This document shows positions 1 to 7,829 of a DNA stretch of 64,000 bases, in pieces (the first letter of the stretch is position 1; the number at the start of each line of letters is the position of its first letter). Under the pieces are notes generated by a model. That model did no database searches. It was not told the DNA's origin and worked only from the letters and a program-made list of their open reading frames with translations. The stretch is from JADKIH01 sp049363815 (GTDB lineage: Bacteria; Bacteroidota; Bacteroidia; AKYH767-A; 2013-40CM-41-45). Both the position numbers and the translations under genes were made by a program. The stretch spans positions 1-64,000 of the forward strand of contig JBMQEM010000208.1 of assembly GCA_049363815.1 (NCBI GenBank). Reading direction: 5' to 3'.

Positions 1-1549
1 GTAATCTCTGTAACAAGAGATAGTATTCAAGAGTTTTTATTTCTTTACTAAGTGGGATATACTCTTCCGCAGAATTCTCAAGGATCAATCGCATTAACCT
101 TGCAAAATCAGACAAGTACTTTCCGGCTTCTTTGGGCTGGTTTTCATACACAAAACTTTCTATGGTAGTAAGAGAATTAAATATAAAATGCGGATTCATT
201 TGTGTTCGCAATAATTTTTGCTTCATGATAACAGTAGTTTGCTCATGTCTCAATTTATTCTGTCTTACGATTAAACGTGTGATCAGAATAAATAAAACGA
301 GCAGAATGAAAAGGCCAATCATCTGGTTCCTTTTTTTACTCAACTCAAGTTCCTGAACTTGCAATTGTCCAGACAAGATCTTATTCTCCTGTTCTTTTTT
401 CTCCGTTTCAAATTTTGTCTGCATTTCAGTCAGTTGCACCTGATTTTCCCCTTCTACGAGGGAATCATTTTGCTGTGTATATTCAGCTAAATATTTATAG
501 GCATTTTCATGATCACCCATCAATGCATAACATTGAGCTAATAATTGCAATCCGTTCACCTCCGTACTTTTCGAACCCATCTTTTTTGCATCCTCATAGA
601 AAAGCTCGTAATACTCCAACGCTTTTTTATACTCCTTATTCTTCACATGAATATCACCCGTCTTACCATAAATTACAATAAGGCGTGAATTATTTCCAAT
701 TTCTTTGCAAAGCGTTTCGGCTTTTTGAAGATAGATCAATGCATCAGTAAAATTTCCTTTATCATAAGCGATCTTTGAAAACCCCATGTTTGCAATTACT
801 TCTCCGTCCTTATTCTGAGTAGCTTTCGACAATACAAGTAATTCCATATAGGTTGAATATGCTTCTTCAAGCTTATTCATTTTAATCAGAACGTTTCCGA
901 CATTCCCCAAAACTACACTGACAACTGTCTTATCTTTACCGTTACGCAAAATATTCAGACTCTTTTTATACCATTCAAGAGCTTTTTCATTATTTCTTTG
1001 GGCCAGATAAATTCCGGCAATGCCATTAAAAAGTCTGGCTTGTCCGAGTGTATCACCCAGCTCCTCCCTGATCTTCAAACTAAGTAAATGATACTTCATT
1101 GACTCAGCCTCATTTCCGAAAGTATGATAATAATTTCCGTAATTCTGATAGATTGATGCTTGAATAACTTTATTACCGGTATTTTTTATAAATACCAAAG
1201 CAGAATCAAGATAAAATAGAGCCTTCTCTTTTTCACCTTTAAGAATACAGGCAAATCCTTTATTACTATAAGCATCCCCAATAATATTGAGCAGTTCGCT
1301 TCTTTTTCCGATTTCAATTGCTTTATCAAAACTTTCAAAAGCTTTATTCATGTCGGTCTGAATATATGCTTTTCCCAGTTCAACGTACTTCTTTGCGATC
1401 AGACTATCGTCTGTTGAATTTCGGATTATTGAAAGCAGGCTATCAATGCTATTTTTATTCTGCGCTCTGCTTTCGCGTGAGAAAAGCATGACAAGAAGTA
1501 AAAATAAAACTGATCTAAATCTGAATTTTGATGTGGTAAAAAAACTCAT
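1..1549 (-). CDS. TPR-containing LytS-type sensor histidine kinase, 3' end cut by window edge
   Basis: The reading frame is open from an ATG at 1549 to the window edge (about 516 residues), so the C-terminal ATPase domain is missing. Residues 1-29 form a signal peptide (hydrophobic VLFLLLVMLF, then SRAQ). Residues ~30-380 hold tetratricopeptide-like helical repeats with typical pairs such as ALEWYKKSL and ALEYYELF. A coiled stretch (~390-415) is followed by one transmembrane segment (MIGLFILLVLFILI) and then the HisKA-like region of the LytS/YehU family, with the hallmark MNPHFIFNSL starting at residue 451; its His is the likely phosphoacceptor. Such kinases normally act with a LytTR response regulator, which would lie beyond the left edge. 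The TPR region probably senses a protein partner in the periplasm; the ligand is unknown. Family call is firm, signal unknown. Confidence 0.88.
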   Translation of the reverse strand, partial: MSFFTTSKFRFRSVLFLLLVMLFSRESRAQNKNSIDSLLSIIRNSTDDSLIAKKYVELGKAYIQTDMNKAFESFDKAIEIGKRSELLNIIGDAYSNKGFACILKGEKEKALFYLDSALVFIKNTGNKVIQASIYQNYGNYYHTFGNEAESMKYHLLSLKIREELGDTLGQARLFNGIAGIYLAQRNNEKALEWYKKSLNILRNGKDKTVVSVVLGNVGNVLIKMNKLEEAYSTYMELLVLSKATQNKDGEVIANMGFSKIAYDKGNFTDALIYLQKAETLCKEIGNNSRLIVIYGKTGDIHVKNKEYKKALEYYELFYEDAKKMGSKSTEVNGLQLLAQCYALMGDHENAYKYLAEYTQQNDSLVEGENQVQLTEMQTKFETEKKEQENKILSGQLQVQELELSKKRNQMIGLFILLVLFILITRLIVRQNKLRHEQTTVIMKQKLLRTQMNPHFIFNSLTTIESFVYENQPKEAGKYLSDFARLMRLILENSAEEYIPLSKEIKTLEYYLLLQRL

Positions 1550-2359
1550 CGACTAATCTTTTTTCAAAAATCCCAAATGGAATTTGTCCGAAAGTAGCTT
1601 TTTTATTTTGGAAATGAAATTCTTTATTGAAAAGTACTTATGTCCGATAAAACAATTTCTTAGGATATTAAGACCACGATGCAAGTTCCATATTTCAACT
1701 TTTCCTTTTTTGTTTGCTCAAAATCCCGATAGCTATCGCATAGTCGTCAACTTAAGATAAAAAATAAATGAAGAATATTTCGTTCTGTCAACAATAGATT
1801 ATTTATAATTTTTTTTAGCAAACTACTTTTATAGCCAACAGTTAAAGTTAAAGCTCAAGGTCATTTGGTTAAGGCGAATGATGCTTTCGTTGTTAATTTA
1901 TAGGTTACCAGGCCCGTTAGGGCCATACTCTTGGTAACATTTGGACCACCCAGGAGCGGCAAGCTCCTTTAGGGGCGCACTCTTTAAACGCACAGATTTT
2001 TCCGACAACAAAAGCACGATTGTACATCAGGCAATCCAAACGCAACCACTATATGCTGGAACTTTTATTCAGTTGAATTAATGGACATATGCATTGTGTA
2101 TAAAGAGTGCGCCCCTAAAGGGGCTTAGCGCTCTTGTGTAGTCTAGTGTTACCAAAAGTTTGGCCCTAACGGGCCTGTCACTTCTGAATATATATACTTG
2201 TAATAAATTCTTTAGTTTAACTTAATGACATTGAGCTAACGCAGAGGGCAATAAACTTTGAGATATAATTTTCAACTTAAATTACAAAGTTTGATTTTAT
2301 GGGAAAGTAGTGATTCACAAATGAAAGGTAAAAAATGAGAAGAAAAATAAAAAAATGTA
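1550..2359. other. Non-coding stretch between the kinase gene and the terminator of the propeller gene
   Basis: About 810 bases without a credible gene on either strand. It contains the upstream region of the leftmost kinase gene, a degenerate copy of the palindrome TCCCGATAGCTATCG at 1724-1738, and a large imperfect inverted repeat described separately. The rest is AT-rich with frequent stops in all frames. Confidence 0.6.
1903..2181. repeat. Long imperfect inverted repeat, MITE-like or REP-like element
   Basis: Left arm 1903-1986 and right arm 2101-2181 are inverse copies of each other over ~80 bases at roughly three-quarters identity or better, separated by 114 bases with no ORF. Each arm contains nested palindromic cores: GGCCCGTTAGGGCC-like next to TTGGTAACA, and CCCCTTTAGGGGCGCACTCTTTA-like at the inner end (1968-1986 matches 2101-2119 inverted exactly or nearly so). 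The layout resembles a non-autonomous element or a pair of REP units. No target-site duplication could be assigned and no transposase is present in the window. Confidence 0.7.
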
Positions 2360-2407
2360 AAGGGTCAAAAGTTAATTGCCTTATGTAGCAATTGACCTTT
2401 GACCCTT
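2360..2407 (-). terminator. Rho-independent terminator after the T9SS propeller gene
   Basis: Arms 2360-2379 and 2388-2407 pair at 18 of 20 positions around an 8-base loop. On the minus strand the hairpin is followed by a T-rich tract (plus-strand A run 2342-2355). The right arm is built from TTGACC heptamers (TTGACCT, TTGACCC), so the terminator may have arisen from a small repeat. Confidence 0.75.
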
Positions 2408-2434
2408 GACCAAAAATACAGGGATGAAAAAAAA

Positions 2435-4495
2435 CTACTTCTTCATAAACCGAACGGTTCTGACTTGAGTCTCATTTTTTAATGTTGCAAAGTAAACACC
2501 CTGAGAAAGCTTATCAATATTAATTGCGACGGTGTGATCATTGATTCTGTTCAGAGAACAATCAATTAATTTTCCTGCGACATCATAGGTCAACACATCT
2601 GACAAATTGAAAGGAATATTTGAAGAAACATAAACCTGAGAAGTTGCAGGATTTGGATAAACATTCATAGTCATTTCTGATTCTACTGATTCAACATCAA
2701 CAGAAATTCCATCAATCCGGATCACTTCATTTGTGGTTGCGTTCACATACCAGATCTTTCCATCCGGACCGATTTTCACTCCCATGATTCCCGGTGTGCC
2801 AGTTACTATTCTGCCTAACTCTACACCTGTTGAAGTTGATTTATCATATATTATAATATCACCTGTTGCAAAATCCGAAACGATCAGGCGGTTACCGATC
2901 AGATCAATTCCACTTGGTTCAGTAAGACCTGAATCGGCAAAAAGATTGAACGTAACATTTCCCCAACTTGAATATTCAGCAGTTGGTTCATAAGGTGAAA
3001 GATTATTCAGGAAAGTACCTGATGTGATATCCATTCTCAGGACCCTGTCATTTCCTGTATCAACTATGTAAAGCATGTTGGTTTCTTTATCCAGAATAAG
3101 ATGACTAGGAACATGGTGAGTAGTTTCCCCCATTAATCCCAAACCTCCGAATCGTCTGATGATACCATCGCTATGATCACTGTTTCCCGGACCATGATCA
3201 TTCACGAAATCGTAACGGACGATATCATTTTCATTTGCATCATAAACCCAGAATGCATTATCTACTTCATGACAAATTCCCATAGCATGCGGACTTTGAT
3301 GTAACATATCTAAGTGACTTCCATTACCACCTGAAGGTTGTGCATAGATCAAAGGATCGCTGGACCAAAGTGTTGGTCCGGTGAACGGAGTTCCACTTCC
3401 ATGGTTCGCATCATACACTCCCGGTGATGTGGCGAAATTTTCATTATCGCTGAATGCAATTCCTGTTGGAAGAGACATAAAGTGCCATGCATTTCCGTCT
3501 TGCTGCAATAAAGATGTTTGTCCGATTTGCCCTGCATTTGTAAACTTCACTGTCTTACCACCGGAATTTTCTGTACTTTTTAAAATGACCCAAAGTTCAT
3601 TTCGTGTAAGCACAGGATGAAAATCAAGATCGCGTGGAACATCAATTCCATCAGCTGCGCTACCTATTACAGTAAGTAAAGGAGAAGTGATACCAATATA
3701 ATCGTCGATATAATTAGGCGTTGCCGGTCCGACATTAATTAATTTGGAAGCAGTATCATTCGATTGATCAAGATCACTCGTTCCATTGATATTACTTGCC
3801 CACATTTTCACAGAATAGGTTCCGTTAGCAGAAGCCGTCCATGCAGTCGGATGAATTGCATCATAGGTTGTAAATGGTGCAACACTGATTCCTGAAATAG
3901 AAGTTGTATAAATTGTGCCGTTATCAATGGAGTAATTCAGATCCATTGAAGTAAGAGTATCTGTTCCGCGGTTCAGTAATATACCGGAGATGTTTACATT
4001 CCCAAGATTAACATAGGTAGGCATAGAAATTTTTCTTCCTGAAACATCATGTGTAAATGCAGGTTGAACAACAAATGGAATACGGGAACCGGCTCCATTA
4101 CCTGTACCGGAGAGTCCTGTGTAAATCGGGAAGCCGTTAATGTTCACAGTAAAAACAAATCCCCCATCGCCGTAGTCATCGACAAAGATGATATCATAAG
4201 TACTACCAAGATCCAGACACCACGGACCTTCAGTTACGGTAACATGATTTCCATATCCGCCGGAAGAAACATTTTGTGCACCGCCACCATTACAACCTAC
4301 CAGAGTATTTCCACCTTCGAAGATTGTCCCGACTCCACAGGTATTTCCGGCGGGAACAAGTTGAAAGTACCCTTCATAGCCCCAGTCGTCTGTTGAAATT
4401 TCAATTGTGACCTGTGCTTGTCCAACCGGACATTGCGCAAAGATGTTTGCAGTCGATACCGCGAATAAAAAAATCAGTGAGTAAATTGACTTCAT
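2435..4495 (-). CDS. Secreted beta-propeller protein with T9SS sorting domain
   Basis: A 686-residue exported protein. Residues 1-20 are a signal peptide ending in IFAQ. Residues ~25-145 form a Gly/Asn-rich domain (ISTDDWGYEGY, VDDYGDGG) of unknown function. Residues ~150-250 look like an adhesion-type beta domain (HDVSGRKI, SIDNGTIYTTS). Residues ~270-600 read as an NHL/SMP-30-like propeller (LYIVDTGNDRVLRMD, GPDGKIWYVNATTNEVIRIDG). The C-terminal ~75 residues are a type A T9SS sorting domain with the YPNPAT entry motif and a final KK. The product should be cleaved and released or anchored at the cell surface. It stands alone, with its own terminator. Ligand or enzymatic role cannot be told from sequence. 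Confidence 0.85.
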   Translation of the reverse strand: MKSIYSLIFLFAVSTANIFAQCPVGQAQVTIEISTDDWGYEGYFQLVPAGNTCGVGTIFEGGNTLVGCNGGGAQNVSSGGYGNHVTVTEGPWCLDLGSTYDIIFVDDYGDGGFVFTVNINGFPIYTGLSGTGNGAGSRIPFVVQPAFTHDVSGRKISMPTYVNLGNVNISGILLNRGTDTLTSMDLNYSIDNGTIYTTSISGISVAPFTTYDAIHPTAWTASANGTYSVKMWASNINGTSDLDQSNDTASKLINVGPATPNYIDDYIGITSPLLTVIGSAADGIDVPRDLDFHPVLTRNELWVILKSTENSGGKTVKFTNAGQIGQTSLLQQDGNAWHFMSLPTGIAFSDNENFATSPGVYDANHGSGTPFTGPTLWSSDPLIYAQPSGGNGSHLDMLHQSPHAMGICHEVDNAFWVYDANENDIVRYDFVNDHGPGNSDHSDGIIRRFGGLGLMGETTHHVPSHLILDKETNMLYIVDTGNDRVLRMDITSGTFLNNLSPYEPTAEYSSWGNVTFNLFADSGLTEPSGIDLIGNRLIVSDFATGDIIIYDKSTSTGVELGRIVTGTPGIMGVKIGPDGKIWYVNATTNEVIRIDGISVDVESVESEMTMNVYPNPATSQVYVSSNIPFNLSDVLTYDVAGKLIDCSLNRINDHTVAINIDKLSQGVYFATLKNETQVRTVRFMKK

Positions 4496-4786
4496 GAATT
4501 GGTATTATTGGGTTTGAGATTTTAATGCTGACTCATTTTAAAATTCAATTTGTGATTGAATTTTAAGGACGCTCAGCAAGATAATTAAGGTTTCTGTAAA
4601 CGTACAATTTTAAGCCATCTTTCTTTGTTATGAATAAGCGATTACTAACCTGGTCTGAAGGAAGAAGAAGACACGAGGCTGTATAGAAAGGAGAAGAAAT
4701 AATACAAAAATCTCCGAAATCCAATAAAAACCCATGATTTTTAGACAACTATTTGATTTTTAGAGCCTGAAATTACTTTGAAAATT
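4496..4786. other. Non-coding leader region between the propeller gene and the tRNA cluster
   Basis: Together with the tRNA-Gly promoter this forms a 350-base gap. It should contain the promoter of the minus-strand propeller gene. A 61-codon minus-strand frame at 4563-4748 has no recognisable domain, and I do not consider it a gene. Nothing else is visible. Confidence 0.5.
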
Positions 4787-4815
4787 TTGTAAAAAAAGAA
4801 AAATCTTTACCTTTG
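4787..4815 (+). promoter_or_regulatory. Bacteroidota-type promoter of tRNA-Gly
   Basis: TTG at 4787-4789 and TACCTTTG at 4808-4815 are separated by 18 bases. This matches the Bacteroidota primary sigma consensus (TTG about 19 bases upstream of TAnnTTTG). Transcription would start near 4821, about 25 bases before the mature tRNA. Confidence 0.75.
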
Positions 4816-4845
4816 CCCTCCCAATAGTAAAATATTGGAATACCA

Positions 4846-4918
<73 letters not shown>

Positions 4919-4921
4919 CTG

Positions 4922-4949
4922 AAAACTCTCTCTTTTGAGAGAGTTTTTT
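4922..4949 (+). terminator. Terminator after tRNA-Gly
   Basis: A perfect 11-bp stem (AAAACTCTCTC at 4922-4932 with GAGAGAGTTTT at 4937-4947) with a TTTT loop, ending in a T run. It separates the tRNA-Gly transcript from tRNA-Leu. Confidence 0.9.
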
Positions 4950-4984
4950 GTTTTTAAGAATAGTTCTATCTTTAGTTTGATTAA

Positions 4985-5069
4985 GCTCTGGTGGTGGAAC
5001 TGGTAGACACGCAGGACTTAAAATCCTGTTCCCGTTGAGGGAGTGCGGGTTCGATTCCCGCCCGGAGTA
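4985..5069 (+). tRNA. tRNA-Leu (anticodon TAA)
   Basis: An 85-nt type II tRNA. The acceptor GCTCTGG pairs with CCGGAGT through a G-T first pair, and the discriminator is A, as expected for Leu. The anticodon stem is CAGGA/TCCTG with loop CTTAAAA (anticodon 5019-5021), the variable arm GTTCCCGTTGAGGGAGT is long, and the T-arm is GCGGG/CCCGC with TTCGATT. A weak promoter (TTG 4948-4950, TATCTTTA 4967-4974) lies just upstream. Its 3' part and the following bases are duplicated downstream. Confidence 0.95.
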
Positions 5070-5103
5070 CTGTTGAAGTGTAAGAGTAAGTTGAAGTGTA
5101 GGT
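5005..5103 (+). repeat. Direct repeat copy 1 (3' part of tRNA-Leu plus downstream flank)
   Basis: From AGACACGCAG inside the D-arm of tRNA-Leu to GTGTAGGT downstream of it. The stretch is repeated at 5157-5270 with no difference I can find except that the three bases GAC (5015-5017) are replaced by an 18-bp palindrome in copy 2. Its tail (5076-5142) can fold into terminator-like stems (CTTACTCT, CTTACACT arms followed by a T run). Confidence 0.9.
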
Positions 5104-5156
5104 TTATAGACTTACTCTGGAACTGACACTTACACTTTTTTTATTGATGATTCAGA

Positions 5157-5270
5157 AGACACGCAGTCCCGATAGCTATCGGGATTAAAATCCTGTTCCC
5201 GTTGAGGGAGTGCGGGTTCGATTCCCGCCCGGAGTACTGTTGAAGTGTAAGAGTAAGTTGAAGTGTAGGT
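5157..5270 (+). pseudogene. tRNA-Leu fragment with an 18-bp palindrome in its anticodon arm
   Basis: This second copy of the repeat carries the anticodon 3' strand, variable arm, T-arm and acceptor 3' strand of tRNA-Leu, but lacks the acceptor 5' strand and most of the D-arm, so it cannot form a tRNA. The palindrome TCCCGATAGCTATCGGGA occupies 5167-5184, where the intact gene has GAC. Because the rest is identical to the intact gene, the duplication is probably recent. A strong terminator follows. Confidence 0.9.
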
Positions 5271-5304
5271 CTGTAGACTCCCTCTTCAACTTACTCTTTT
5301 TTTT
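5249..5304 (+). terminator. Terminator following the tRNA-Leu duplication
   Basis: A perfect 15-bp stem: AAGAGTAAGTTGAAG at 5249-5263 with its complement at 5284-5298, followed by eight T in total (5297-5304). The left arm is shared with direct repeat copy 1, but only here does the right arm match fully. Confidence 0.85.
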
Positions 5305-5441
5305 GTCGTAAAACCATCATTTATTCCCATCTATCAGCTCCATTTATTTCGCTATATCTATATGGCTTGAGAATGAGAAATAATACCGAGTCTTTCAACT
5401 CAAAATGAAATCTTTTCAAAAAAATAAATCACCTTAACGTA

Positions 5442-6116
5442 TTAAGATTTTATAGACGCAAAAACCATGTCCTCCAAAAACATAATCACTTTCCTATCAT
5501 CCTTTGCATTTCCAAAATCAGTCAGCATGGGAAGGTTGCGCATAAAAAAGTTCTGATAATGTGACATCTCAATGATACTGCTTGCAAGTGAACGCGGGTA
5601 TTTATATTTCGGATTATACTCAAGGATAGCCGCTGCTACCGTACCACAAAGGTCCTTGTAAGGTTTAAATAATTGCTGCTTGTTATCATCTGTTACATTT
5701 CTTGTGAGGTAGGCTTTTGATCCTTCCATTCTCACGATCTGGTGTAACAACTGTTCATCAATGTGCTTTGTTTCAAGTTCATCCTTGACATCAGTCGCCA
5801 GGATCTTTATTATTTTCTTCAGCTTAATTTCAGGTGATTCAATATTATTCGTGTGGACCATTACTTTAAACTCCAGCCAGCTCCAATACCACGAAACTAT
5901 GTATATAAGTAAACGATGTTTATTCTCAAAATACCGGTAGATCCCCGCTTCCGTTGTTCCGATTTTTTCTGCAAGCTTTTTAAATGTGAATGACTCAAAC
6001 CCCGTTTTATGGATCAGTATGATACTATTTTTTATGATCTCCCTGCCGAGTTCTGTTTCTTCCGGGTCACGGAGAAACAAATTATGGTTCATTTTTATAT
6101 TTAATGACAGTTCCAT
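5442..6116 (-). CDS. TetR/AcrR family transcriptional regulator
   Basis: A 224-residue DNA-binding repressor-type protein. Residues ~24-70 form the TetR helix-turn-helix (IIKNSIILIHKTGFESFTFK, then KLAEKIGTTEAGIYRYFENK with the typical YRYF recognition helix end). The remaining ~150 residues are a helical ligand-binding and dimerisation domain with no assignable ligand. An internal ATG at 6092 gives a start closer to family length, so either start is possible. It is transcribed divergently from the dedA-terC operon; the shared 146-base gap contains a perfect palindrome and promoter-like boxes for both directions. It is therefore likely to control itself and the operon. Confidence 0.88.
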   Translation of the reverse strand: MELSLNIKMNHNLFLRDPEETELGREIIKNSIILIHKTGFESFTFKKLAEKIGTTEAGIYRYFENKHRLLIYIVSWYWSWLEFKVMVHTNNIESPEIKLKKIIKILATDVKDELETKHIDEQLLHQIVRMEGSKAYLTRNVTDDNKQQLFKPYKDLCGTVAAAILEYNPKYKYPRSLASSIIEMSHYQNFFMRNLPMLTDFGNAKDDRKVIMFLEDMVFASIKS

Positions 6117-6152
6117 GAATCCGATGGTCTTAGTATGATCTTCCTTTCATCA

Positions 6153-6212
6153 CAAAGGTAAAAATATTTTATGATAGTATTACTATCTTTTATAATATTA
6201 TTACTATCTTTG
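6153..6212. promoter_or_regulatory. Divergent promoter/operator region of TetR and the dedA-terC operon
   Basis: GATAGTA-T-TACTATC at 6173-6187 is a perfect 15-base palindrome, a plausible TetR-family operator. The 13-mer TATTACTATCTTT occurs twice, at 6178-6190 and 6199-6211, exactly 21 bases (two helical turns) apart. The second copy overlaps TATCTTTG (6205-6212), a TAnnTTTG -7 box for the plus-strand operon. On the minus strand TACCTTTG (6160-6153) can serve the regulator gene. A -33 TTG is not evident for either. Confidence 0.65.
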
Positions 6213-6262
6213 GCGCAAGATCATTTCTTCGTTCATCCGGGAAAAAATCAGATCAACAACCT

Positions 6263-6916
6263 ATGGAATTAGCAGAAAAATTCATTGATTTCTTTTTACA
6301 TCTCGATAAGCACCTGCTTGATATTGTGACCAATTATAAAAGCTGGACCTACCTTATCCTCTTTATGATCATTTTCTGCGAAACAGGATTCGTGGTCGCA
6401 CCTTTTCTGCCGGGGGATTCCTTACTTTTTACAGCAGGCGCAATTGCAGCTTTGGGTATTCTGAACATCTGGCTTTTAGTCCTTCTGCTATGCGTAGCTG
6501 CGATTCTAGGAGACAGTGTCAACTACAGTATTGGAAAATTTCTTGGGTCAAAAGTCTTTGAAAGGAACTTCCGGTTTATAAATCAGAACCATTTGCTGAA
6601 AGCAAGATCATTTTATGAAAAGCATGGCGGTAAAACGATAATTATTGCGCGGTTTGTTCCAATTGTCAGAACTTTTGCTCCGTTTGTCGCGGGTGTTACA
6701 CGAATGAATTATTCAGGCTTTATCACTTATAACGTTCTGGGTGGAATTCTCTGGGTATTCGCTTGTTCTTTTGCCGGATATTTTTTCGGAAACATTCCGT
6801 TGATCAAGGAGAATTTTTCACTCGTAATTATTGCAATCATTATTGTCTCCATTCTACCTATTATAATTGAATTTATCAGAAACCGGTATTCAAAAAAAAC
6901 AATAAATGACAACTGA
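6263..6916 (+). CDS. DedA/VTT family membrane protein
   Basis: A 217-residue polytopic inner-membrane protein of the DedA (VTT domain, SNARE-associated) superfamily. Family members include undecaprenyl-phosphate flippases and proteins needed for membrane potential and envelope homeostasis. Key residues of the family are present: E40 and D52 in the re-entrant segment (FCETGFVVAPFLPGD) and R131 and R137 in RFVPIVRTFAPFVAG, which align in spacing with the functional residues of E. coli YqjA. Hydrophobic segments lie near 28-45, 55-90, 125-165 and 180-205. It is first in the operon and overlaps terC by 11 bases. The substrate is inferred from family only. Confidence 0.9.
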   Translation: MELAEKFIDFFLHLDKHLLDIVTNYKSWTYLILFMIIFCETGFVVAPFLPGDSLLFTAGAIAALGILNIWLLVLLLCVAAILGDSVNYSIGKFLGSKVFERNFRFINQNHLLKARSFYEKHGGKTIIIARFVPIVRTFAPFVAGVTRMNYSGFITYNVLGGILWVFACSFAGYFFGNIPLIKENFSLVIIAIIIVSILPIIIEFIRNRYSKKTINDN

Positions 6917-7829
6917 AATTTACTTCTGGATCGGATTTGTCGTCTTCCTGGCATTGATGCTTGCAATTGATCTTGGGATTTTCCACCGAAAATCCCATAC
7001 CGTAACATTCAAGGAATCACTCGGATGGACATTAGTCTGGATAATGCTTGCGATGATATTTGCCGGAATAGTATATTACTGGAAAGGTTCGGAAAAAGCA
7101 ATTGAATTTATCACAGGTTATGTAATTGAATTATCATTGAGTGTAGATAATCTGTTTATTTTTATTCTGGTCTTTTCTTACTTCCATGTACCTCAGCAAT
7201 ATCAACACAAAGTATTATTCTGGGGAATACTTGGCGCCCTTGTCATGCGGGTGATTTTTATATTCGCCGGAGTTGCCCTTATCAGCAAATTTCACTGGAT
7301 CATTTATGTTTTTGGCGCTATCATCATTGTTTCCGGAATTAAAATGCTATTTCAAAAAGACAAAAAGATTGAGCCGGAGAAAAATCCACTCATTCGTTTT
7401 GTCAAGAAAATGATACCTGTAACAAACGAATATCATGGTGATCAGTTTTTTATAAAAATCAAGAATGGCGCATGGGCCGCAACTCCGCTGTTCATAGTCC
7501 TGGTGTTTGTAGAGATAACAGATCTCATTTTTGCAGTTGATTCCATCCCGGCAATTTTAGCGATCACTACAGATTCGTTTATAGTATTCACATCAAATGC
7601 ATTCGCCATTCTTGGATTGCGTTCACTTTACTTTGCACTTTCCGGAATGTTAAACCTCTTCCGTTTTCTTCACATCGGACTATCGTTTGTGCTGATATTC
7701 ATCGGTCTGAAAATGGTTCTTTCTGATATTTATAAGGTACCAATTGAATACGCTTTACTCACAGTACTAACAATACTTCTCACGAGTATCATCGCATCAC
7801 TATTGTTAAAAAAGAAACAGATAGCATAA
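6906..7829 (+). CDS. TerC/Alx family integral membrane protein
   Basis: A 307-residue polytopic membrane protein of the TerC family. Characterised relatives (Alx, MeeF/MeeY) export Mn2+ or help metalate exported enzymes; older names refer to tellurium resistance. Visible family features are the acidic residue in the first helix (ALMLAIDLGIF), ELSLSVDNLFIF, and EITDLIFAVDSIPAI, the membrane carboxylates thought to bind metal. About nine hydrophobic segments are seen. The start overlaps the dedA end and the stop shares one base with the next ATG (TAATG), indicating translational coupling. Placement between two DedA proteins suggests a role in envelope or metal stress, which is inference. Confidence 0.9.
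   Translation: MTTEIYFWIGFVVFLALMLAIDLGIFHRKSHTVTFKESLGWTLVWIMLAMIFAGIVYYWKGSEKAIEFITGYVIELSLSVDNLFIFILVFSYFHVPQQYQHKVLFWGILGALVMRVIFIFAGVALISKFHWIIYVFGAIIIVSGIKMLFQKDKKIEPEKNPLIRFVKKMIPVTNEYHGDQFFIKIKNGAWAATPLFIVLVFVEITDLIFAVDSIPAILAITTDSFIVFTSNAFAILGLRSLYFALSGMLNLFRFLHIGLSFVLIFIGLKMVLSDIYKVPIEYALLTVLTILLTSIIASLLLKKKQIA

Noticed and set aside
4563..4748. Minus-strand frame of 61 codons
   Set aside because: No domain, no signal peptide and no conserved context; probably part of a non-coding leader.
5157..5270. A second functional tRNA-Leu
   Set aside because: The acceptor 5' strand and D-arm are missing and the anticodon arm is broken by a palindrome.
4985..5270. Integrated element or genomic island flanked by tRNA-Leu attachment sites
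   Set aside because: Only 53 bases lie between the two copies and there is no integrase gene nearby; at most it is a scar.
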